Source of the DNA: Gryganskiella cystojenkinii | Lineage: Eukaryota > Mortierellomycota > Mortierellomycetes > Mortierellales > Mortierellaceae | Direction of reading: 5' to 3' | NCBI GenBank assembly: GCA_015852425.1 | Contig: JAAAIG010000135.1 | Coordinates: 11,831 to 27,784, forward strand | Length of the DNA: 15,954 nucleotides | Shown: positions 9,454 to 15,954 of the stretch, piece by piece | Position numbering within the stretch: the first letter of the stretch is position 1 | How the letters are laid out: each line of letters opens with the position of its first letter | Position numbers and translations under genes: made by a program | Notes under the pieces: generated by a model | What the model was told of the DNA's origin: nothing | Seen by the model: the letters and a program-made list of their open reading frames with translations, nothing else | Database searches by the model: none

Positions 9454-10926
9454 GTGACTGCACATTTTCGAGCTCAATCCTTTGCAAGTTGCGACACCAT
9501 GGTGGGGAACATGCAGCGACACACTCAACAGACGCTCTCGATCCTTGGCCCTAGTACCATCGTCAACTCCGCGGTCTTATCTCACCTCTGGCCTGTTCTT
9601 TGGGACTACTCACCAGGGGAGGATTGGATGACGCCGTGGATGCAGAAGCTACGCCTGGAAGCGAAAAAGTTCATATAAAGATTCGGACCTGCGTCTTGGG
9701 ACACGATCTGCACCCCGCGTAACCTTGGTGGACTAGGGGCGATCGATCCCACGGTTCAGGCAACATCATTTTACCTCAAGTATTTACGTTGGTTGCTATC
9801 GGATCCGGACGGGATTGCAGCCCGTGTCCTTTTCAGTTTGATCTCTGGCTATTCGACCTTCAAAAACGCCGCTCATGGCCTTCGTCAGTACCTCACACGT
9901 ACGGAACGTGCCCAACTCAACAAGATCACAGTGAAGTGCAACTTGATCCTGGTCTCCTCTCGACTCTCCCCAGTCTCGACCCCACTCTCTTATGAAACCC
10001 ATCTGCCCCCCTTTCCCCCCCAGTGGCCACAGTTCTAGCGTGCCCCTTGAGTCGATGAATCACCTGGTTCGATGCTCACCCACCTTTGATCAATCCAATC
10101 AAGTTCAATCCCCGGACCTCGGACGCTCTTAGCTACAACGAAGACACTCGCTGTTTACAAGTTCTCTCTGATAGACAGCTCTCTCCAGCATTCTAAACAG
10201 CTTGACGACGACAACAATTCAGTTTTCATCCATCGATATCGGCTTGCATGCGACTCCTCTTGGTCCCGGATGGTAACGACATCATCACGCGGCTTTTTTC
10301 AATAGTGATTACCCTCCCTGACTTACAGGAACCTACCACCCTGGCAGACATATGCTCTAAAGAACTTCGTCTTATTCTCCAAGGCTCACCACTCCTGGAT
10401 TGGCTCCACAGCATCAAGTCGCAATGGAGACGATTTTGGCGCGCACGGATCCCTCATTAAAGCCCGTACGATCTAGCGGAGGGTCCTCTACGACAAGCTC
10501 ATGACCAGCTATACATTCTACAAACGGAGCAATGCCGATATCCAAGCCCAGATCTCGCTTGCATGTCGCCTCTGTGATCATGTGATCGAAGAAGCCCTGC
10601 ATATGGTTTTTTTGTGTCCGACGAAGAGGATTGCTTGGTTCTGTCTTCTTGGCACCTTTACCAGCAAGTTCGTTTGGACGGATGAGGAAGTGTGTTCAGT
10701 TACGAACTTGGACTGTTCCTCCCTCTCCATACGACTGGAGCATGACTCCTGCCCTTCCAACTCTTCGCATGCGGCCTACTCGGTTCTTGGAGCATGTACT
10801 ACCACACGATCCGCACTGGACAAGACCTTGGACCTGTCCTGCCCTCTTCTGCAGGTCTCGAGATCATGCTGTACCATGCCAACACTCCCCAAAATAATAT
10901 CATTCGGTGAATGTCAAAATCAATAA
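9454..10926 (+). mobile_element. Degraded 3' end of a LINE-type (non-LTR) retrotransposon, reverse-transcriptase C-terminus and zf-RVT zinc knuckle
   Basis: One frame carries the similarity through most of the region, broken by stops. It reads TLSILGPSTIVNSAVLSHLW (from about 9530), then after an in-frame TAA at 9676-9678 RFGPASWDTICTPRNLGGLG and AIDPTVQATSFYLKYLRWLL. These match the post-catalytic 'SILGRA.L.NS.LLS.LWH' and '...P...GGLGL.D' blocks of LINE reverse transcriptases. In the same frame near 10516-10620, YKRSNADIQ, CRLCDHVIEE and HMVFLC give a C-x2-C-x8-H-x4-C zinc knuckle typical of zf-RVT. Stops at 9676 and 10036, and others in between, make it non-functional. The catalytic RT core and endonuclease are absent, consistent with a truncated, decayed insertion. 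Exact element ends are not visible. Confidence 0.8.
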
Positions 10927-11221
10927 CCGGTTACACGCCGTCCCCATTCCTCATTTATTTGTTCCTCATCAATCCAATAAGCACTCGTGAACAAGAACCC
11001 CCCCTTCACCTCTGTCCTCGACGAGAGTATGGCGAGAGGAAAGGCTTTAATCTCAATGGATATCAAAGCAGACTACCTAGTTCCTGGTTGATGCATGCAT
11101 AAATAGAGATCTATCACAATGCAAGACGAAATTAAAAGGTTAGTTCCCCATCCACAAACCCCTCTCCCACTCTTGTGCCAAGTCTGTCGAAGAGAAATAA
11201 CGCAGAGGTACACAGTTTGCT
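10927..11221. other. Short non-coding stretch between the LINE relic and the 3' end of atg29
   Basis: About 295 bp with no supported gene. It must include the atg29 3' UTR (minus strand); no perfect AATAAA is visible on that strand close to the stop. Confidence 0.4.
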
Positions 11222-13490
11222 TTACGTTTTCGAGTTATTGAATCCAGAAAGATAGGCATCTTCCATGGCAGACTGTGTTACAGAAGAATCTAAAAAGGAT
11301 TGCGAAAAATTGTAAGTAACAAAAAAAAAAAAACAAAGACGCACAACCTGCCTACTCTCCACCCTTTATGAATCTTGGCATACCAGAGAGATCACTGAAT
11401 GAAGAACCGACAGAATTTTGAGCACTGGATTTACTCGAGCTAGGACCGGAACGTTCAGGACTGGTCCTGGTTACTTTTGTAGAACCATCGCCTATTTCCA
11501 AGAATAAAAAAGTGGCATGGTCAATCCGCCTGCGTGTCATACGGCCACAACATATCCAAAACACACCCAAGGACGAGTAGCTCATAATCATCGGATTACC
11601 GTCCCGACTTAGTCCCAGACCTCGAATTCGATGTGCAGGGTTATGTTGATGATGATGGTGATGATGATGACCATGAGGTTGATCTTTGAAGCGAATCCCT
11701 TTTGCCTGAAGATCTTCGTCCTCGTCGCCTCCATCATGTTCCGAAATTTCTTCCAGGGACCGTGTACCAAGGTTCGCCAGCTCATCATCCAATTGGAATG
11801 GCATCTTTTCGCCCGACACGGTTCGCCTTTGAAGATTCTCTTCCTCGGATGGTCGTTGTAGAATACCGGATGCAGATGTACTTGGCAAGAAGGCAAGTAC
11901 ATCCTCGAGATGGAGTTGCTTAATCTGTTCCCGCAACGGACCAGACTCGTCTGCGCTCGTTTCATCGCCATCTTTATCCTCGCTGCCTCTGTCATCATCG
12001 TCGTCATCCTCGGTGTTATCGCCTGCGTGTTCAAGACTCTGTTGATCGTACCGCGATGACGAGATACGAGTATTGTCCACGAATCCATGACCAAAGGCAC
12101 TATATGGATTAGTAAAAGGCGGTTCCTGGAATGCTCCCCGAGCACTACTGTCATCACGAGTGTCACTCCACTGCTGCTGCTGCAATTGCTGCCCTCTCGA
12201 GAGTGAGTCGTTCGACGAAAGTTGATTGAAAAACGAGGTCTCTTCAAAGATCTGTGAGGCACTGTTGCTTTGAGAATATGGAGTCGACGCCGATGATAAA
12301 GACGAAGCATTGTCCGAGAATGTACCTGCGGTCTGGTTGTTGTTTCCAAGATCCCCTAGCCTTCCTGGAGAAGGTGAACTCTTGGTGGCTGATGGAGAAT
12401 GCAATAATTGTTGTGACGCCGATAGAGTCGCATGATGGAAGGGGTGGGCAGGTTCTGATATCCGTCTGTTCGCCTCTGCCAGTGAGATCTCATCTCGTGG
12501 TGAGGTTGGGAGGTGGTGCATCCCTCCAAACAGATTGTTGGATCGTCTCTCCAAAGGACTGATGAGTTGTGATCCTCGAGCTGACCTGGGTTGAGTTTGT
12601 CCGCGGTTTGAAAGGACACCCGAGTTGTAGACCGCATGATTGTCCAACTGAGAGCTTGCATTGTTGCGATGTGATTGTGAAGGTGAAGGTGGTCGGACAG
12701 GCCGGATGGTCGAGGCGGACGAGGACATGGATGCAGGTCTCGCCGTAGATGGAAAGGTGGAGATGCTTCCTGACAGGGATGGACTCGCTGCTTGTGTCCT
12801 AGAGGCACTGTCCTGCCCTTGAGAGGTCCGGTCTCTGTCCCCTGTTTGTGATGATTCCCCCAAGTTTCCGTCTCTGACTCCTGATGACATTCCTGGGTGC
12901 GAAGTTGTGCTTGTAATTGGTACAGAAGTTTGGAATCCTCCTGGTCCTGCTGCGACACGACTGCTTGACCGAGAGATGGGTCGATGTTGTTGTTGCTGCG
13001 TGGCCAAGTCCTGTTGTTCACCTATTCGATGCAAGTCCTGGAGTTGGTTCTGATATAGAAACGTGGCATGTTTGAGCAAGAAGGGTACGGGGACATTGCC
13101 TAGTTGTCGAGAAACCGCAGGCCCTAGGAAGTATAAAGTCAACACCATGCAGAAGAGAGCGGTGAGAACACACTTGGAAAGAGTGAATGAACAGAACGTG
13201 TGCTATGCCTTTCCAGTCCAACATGAAATGACTCTTACAGTCAACTAGAGATGGTTTTGTTTGGCCAATGAGTTGCCATAACGTCTTTTCCATGGCCTCT
13301 GTCCAATGCATCTATTAGACCACACAGAAGAATTGAGAATTAGGTTCATGATTGGAGTCAACAGAGCGCTGCACTCGAGAAAAGAACGATTGGAAGGAAC
13401 TCCTCATACCGGCTGTCCATCAACAAAGCCCTCTGGTCGTGGGTACGGCAGTCGAATGACAATATGGATAGGCTGTTCTGTAGAGTCCAT
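11222..13490 (-). CDS. atg29: Autophagy-related protein Atg29
   Basis: Subunit of the scaffold (with Atg17) that recruits autophagy factors to the phagophore assembly site. Exons: 13490-13410, 13311-13239, 13123-11600, 11491-11384, 11289-11222; 617 residues. The N-terminal Atg29 domain is clear: IHIVIRLPYPRPEGFVDGQP, MHWTEAMEKTLWQLIGQTKP, VDWPAVSRQLGNVPVPFLLK and HATFLYQNQLQDLHRI. It matches the family pattern of V.IRLP..RP.GF, a W..EK...LW..I segment, a DW motif and a FLL...A.LY helix. The DW motif is rebuilt exactly by splicing 13239 to 13123. The family's C-terminal motif is rebuilt by splicing 11384 to 11289: SSFSDLSDSSVTQSAMEDAY, stop TAA 11224-11222. The middle ~500 residues are Ser/Gln-rich and disordered, with an acidic run near residue 423 and seven consecutive His near 534. 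Much longer than the ~213-residue yeast protein. Intron 11599-11492 is inferred: it is 108 nt, in frame, and without a stop. Confidence 0.88.
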
Positions 13491-13626
13491 GTTGAGAGAA
13501 GTGTAATGTGAAAAGGGGTCAAAGGATTGAAGAAGAAAAGGGAGGGACCACCGTTGGTGCATTGACGCGTCCGCTTTTAATTTTCACGGTTTGGGCGTGT
13601 GACATTTGAAGAATATGCTTTATTTT
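13491..13626 (-). promoter_or_regulatory. 136-bp spacer between atg5 and atg29 (3' end of one, promoter of the other)
   Basis: Minus-strand spacer containing the atg5 poly(A) signal, a GACGCGTC palindrome (13564-13571, an MCB-type ACGCGT core) and a pyrimidine-rich leader before the atg29 ATG. There is no clear TATA box. The closeness suggests either a very compact promoter or read-through transcription; neither can be decided from sequence. Confidence 0.5.
13619..13624 (-). terminator. atg5: Poly(A) signal of atg5, almost touching the stop codon
   Basis: Plus strand TTTATT, minus strand AATAAA, only two bases after the atg5 stop TGA (13629-13627). Confidence 0.5.
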
Positions 13627-15007
13627 TCAATTGATGATAATAACAAGATGCAGAAAGTTGTCAGCATAGGCCAAGTTCTGGGAAGCCCATAGAATGCTGG
13701 TATCCAAGCTAGGTCGAATGCCATGGATCAAGGCTCCAGCGGATGGTCTTGGAGTTGCATTGTCGCAGTTTAACGGAAACAGCGCTGGGAGCGCATCATT
13801 GAGAATTTGCCCAAGCGTGCGCGGAGTGTCTACGAAAGAAGAATCCTTGTCGGTCAAACTCTAGAAATAGCATCATTGCTCGCCAATGAGTGAGTTAACA
13901 ACATACCTTGCTCGTCCAGTGGAATCACCGGTTCTTGGATAACGGGACAGTTACCAGGAAGGTATATTCTCACTGGCAAATGTCGTGGAGCCGCGCCATC
14001 GTTCAGGACAAGTCGGTGGTTAACATCCCAGAACTGATTGTAGTCGTCTATGTCACACCGGAAAAAACCTAGCAAGTAAGTATGGTAGCACTAACGAGGC
14101 ACTATCAAGATCTAATAGATGGCAATTGGAGCTCACTTTTGAGGATACCGTCCCAAAGTTGTGTCTGATCCGCCTTGGACAGGTTCATGACCTTCTTGGT
14201 CGTGCCGTTACGGAGGTAGTCGGCCTAGGATAATGTTGTAAGGAAATACAAGCTTTGATAAGATTTTTATCTCTTATGATTTTTGATTGTTGCACTTGAA
14301 CAAGACGCTGACAAGGGGTTCAACTCACCTCTTTGATCATGGACATAAACGCGTCCTTGCATCCTTCGCCTTGAGCAGCACTGAGCAACTTGTCTCCTGG
14401 ATAGTTTTGAAAGTGAACTGTAACCTTCCAGGGTAGTAGCCCCTCAATGGCTACGCCATTCGATGCCTGTAGCCCAAGGATATCGTACAAAAGTCCGATT
14501 GCAAAATGCCTGGACGAAGAAAAAGAACAAAATAGGCGTTACGCATGTTGACAAAAAAAAAATGCTCATTTCGGATCCAAAAGTCAAGTCCAGATTTATT
14601 ACCCACCATTTTAGAGGAGTTCCCTTGTAGTCAAACCAGATCTCGCCAGAACCGGCAGTCTGTCTTGTTCTTACAAAATGGTTCCGAACAGTGTTGGCAA
14701 AGACCGACAAGTACGAGCACCGTGGTGCTTCGATCTGGTTGATATGAGAATAATAATAAGAGCCGTCATTCTTAGTTCGAGTCGACTTGGGACTTCATAT
14801 ATTGCCAACGTGTGCAATTTACTTAAGCACTCCGATCCTTACCATCAAGCCCATTGTGTCCTCGACTTTGTGCTCAATGTCGTCCATTGAGAACAAGATC
14901 GGGATGGTTCCCGTCCAGATCGCCCTGGTTACTGGACTATTGGGTGGGACATTGGTCGATGCGGTGACGGTTCCTGAGTTTATCTCCTGATCCGGTTTCG
15001 AGGTCAT
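13627..15007 (-). CDS. atg5: Autophagy protein Atg5 (Atg12-conjugated)
   Basis: Atg5 is covalently joined to Atg12 and, with Atg16, acts as the E3-like factor for Atg8 lipidation at the phagophore. Exons: 15007-14843, 14734-14607, 14509-14329, 14224-14137, 14068-13907, 13829-13627; 308 residues (human 275, yeast 294). Seen in order: AIWTGTIPILFSMDD (N-terminal ubiquitin-like fold start), [143 protein letters not shown] and YADNFLHLVIII at the end. Lys157 in MIKEADYLR aligns with the Atg12 acceptor lysine of the family. Start is the first ATG in the open frame, 77 bp downstream of a TATATAAG box. Introns are 68-108 nt. The domain set is intact, so the gene is probably functional. Confidence 0.95.
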
Positions 15008-15076
15008 CGTATGGTGTGAATAATGAAGAGGTTTGCTGGACAAAGGATTTCCGATGGAACAGAAACTGGACCAATG

Positions 15077-15084
15077 CTTATATA
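15077..15084 (-). promoter_or_regulatory. atg5: TATA box of atg5
   Basis: Minus strand TATATAAG, about 70-77 bp upstream of the atg5 ATG at 15007. This is a close match to TATA(A/T)A(A/T)(A/G), leaving room for a short leader. Confidence 0.5.
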
Positions 15085-15802
15085 CAAGAGCGGGCTTGAC
15101 ATGCGATGTTTTTTTTTATTCCTCGGGGAATCTGATGCGTCTACCTTTTCCTATTTTCGATTACTATTTTTCTGCCAAGAATAGCGACACTTTCGATCTT
15201 GACGTTCATCAAACTTGTCATGACTGCAAGGAAGTCGAGCTCACTCAAAAAGTCTAAGTCGAGGATGGTCATGACCTATGGACGTCTTTCGTGGCTGCAC
15301 AGGTAGAACAGCCCGATAATTTTGTCGACTCTCGAGTTTTTCACTTTTCTTCCAAAGGAAAGGGGAGGGAAAAAAAAGAACAGGGCTCACAACCTATATA
15401 GTCTGTCACCGGGAAGGTGGCTTGCTCTGTTTTCTTTCTATCGTTTCTTTTCTTTTTGTTCAGCGAAACCATGGATTAGTTCTATTTTTCCTGTTTTTGA
15501 GTAAGCGTCGAAATACCATTTCGTCTGATTGTTTTCGATCCAGTGCGACGGTGAGCTTGGACCCAATGACCATCAGGGGGAAAAGAGTGCATAGATTTTC
15601 CGTCCTCCTCGTTTGTCACCATCATCTCGCAGCATCCAACAACAACAAGAAAACAAATAAACAGTGTTGCAGGCGAAAAAACAGTAAAAAAAAACCACTT
15701 TCGAGAAAACGAGAGGAAAAGTAGGAGATTGTGATCATGCATTGGTTTTCTTTCCCCTGTCCAACCATAATCTTTGACTATTCCCTCACTGCTGCCTTGT
15801 TT
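15085..15802. other. Upstream region of atg5 with no supported gene
   Basis: About 720 bp. It should hold the atg5 upstream promoter elements and possibly the 3' UTR of a gene on the minus strand further right. The longest ORFs here (around 15422-15742) lack any recognisable motif and are rich in runs of Lys or Phe from A/T tracts. Confidence 0.4.
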
Positions 15803-15900
15803 CTAAAGGTGCAACCTCGCCGCCCTGCCGTGCGACCAACCAAACTGGCCTATCCCAATCCCGTTGTTCGGCAAATCGTAATCAACTGACCTCGTTGGAT
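15803..15900 (-). CDS. Possible terminal exon of a minus-strand gene extending beyond the right edge
   Basis: Minus strand shows a good acceptor (cattctttttttcag, AG at 15902-15901), then an open frame reading PTRSVDYDLPNNGIGIG, QFGWSHGRAARLHL and a TAG at 15805-15803. Base composition is GC-richer than the flanks. No family recognised, and the upstream exon is not in the window, so this is only a candidate. It is at the edge and could equally be chance. Confidence 0.25.
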
Positions 15901-15924
15901 CTGAAAAAAAGAATGGACACAAAG

Positions 15925-15943
15925 TTTTTTTTTTTTTTTTTTT
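15925..15943. repeat. T19 homopolymer at the right edge
   Basis: Uninterrupted run of 19 T on the plus strand (A19 on minus). It could be an intronic or UTR tract of the next gene or a retroelement poly(A) tail; its length may also be uncertain for assembly reasons. Confidence 0.7.
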
Positions 15944-15954
15944 GGGTGATTCCG

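Noticed and set aside
11609..12349. 246-residue minus-strand ORF overlapping atg29
   Set aside because: It lies in an alternative frame of the atg29 third exon and lacks any motif, while the main frame carries the low-complexity composition continuous with the conserved N-terminus.
13018..13311. Read-through of atg29 exon 2 giving a DWKGIAHVL motif that resembles the Atg29 DW segment
   Set aside because: It leads to a frame that does not continue into the conserved VPVPFLLKHATFLY helix. The strong gtaagag donor at 13238 joined to the acceptor before 13123 rebuilds VDWPAVSRQLGNVPVPFLL exactly in phase.
15422..15742. ORFs on both strands near the right end, one with a hydrophobic segment
   Set aside because: Dominated by A/T-run translations (Lys, Phe), no motif, no splice-consistent partners.
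1..15954. tRNA, rRNA, CRISPR arrays or bacterial-type operons
   Set aside because: I saw no cloverleaf with A/B boxes, no rRNA-like sequence, and no regularly spaced repeat with unique spacers; the intron-rich genes rule out a prokaryotic source.

Overview
The window looks like nuclear DNA of a filamentous fungus. Protein-coding genes are interrupted by short GT-AG introns (about 68-357 nt, donors mostly gtaag/gtatg/gtgag), leaders are pyrimidine-rich, and regulatory proteins carry long Gln/Ser-rich disordered tails. The degraded LINE-type and Ty3/gypsy relics, together with the gene styles, make an early-diverging fungus (Mucoromycota/Mortierellomycota-like) my best guess. That placement is inference, not something the sequence proves.

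Layout. (1) 1-3008, plus strand: the 3' seven exons of a long-chain acyl-CoA synthetase, with the N-terminus off the left edge. (2) 3009-3473: compact intergenic stretch with a poly(A) signal, paired GACGTC sites and a CT-rich leader. (3) 3474-7628, plus strand: a complete seven-exon NAK-family (Ark1/Prk1/AAK1-like) Ser/Thr kinase with a ~840-residue Q-rich tail. (4) About 7.65-10.93 kb: a gene-poor, repeat-rich island. It holds an imperfect inverted repeat, a frameshifted Ty3/gypsy pol scrap (minus strand), a 25-bp dispersed repeat, purine and pyrimidine tracts with minisatellites, and a stop-riddled 3' end of a LINE-type reverse transcriptase (plus strand). Inside it is one small intact minus-strand ORF (8492-8337) with a textbook signal peptide. 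(5) 15007-11222, minus strand: two autophagy genes in tandem, atg5 (six exons) followed after 136 bp by atg29 (five exons). (6) 15.1-15.95 kb: the atg5 promoter, then a stretch without a convincing gene, ending with a possible terminal exon of another minus-strand gene and a T19 run.

How the genes relate: Atg29 acts in the autophagy-initiation scaffold and Atg5 in the Atg12-Atg5-Atg16 conjugation machinery, so two separate steps of autophagosome formation are physically linked here. The acyl-CoA synthetase activates fatty acids for lipid synthesis or oxidation, and the kinase is expected to control endocytic coat and actin turnover. I see no sign that these two are co-regulated with the autophagy pair. 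I did not find a clearly new multi-gene system. The most interesting items are the atg5-atg29 pair, the multi-exon atg29 whose diagnostic C-terminus sits on a 68-nt exon, and the secreted-peptide-like ORF inside the repeat island.
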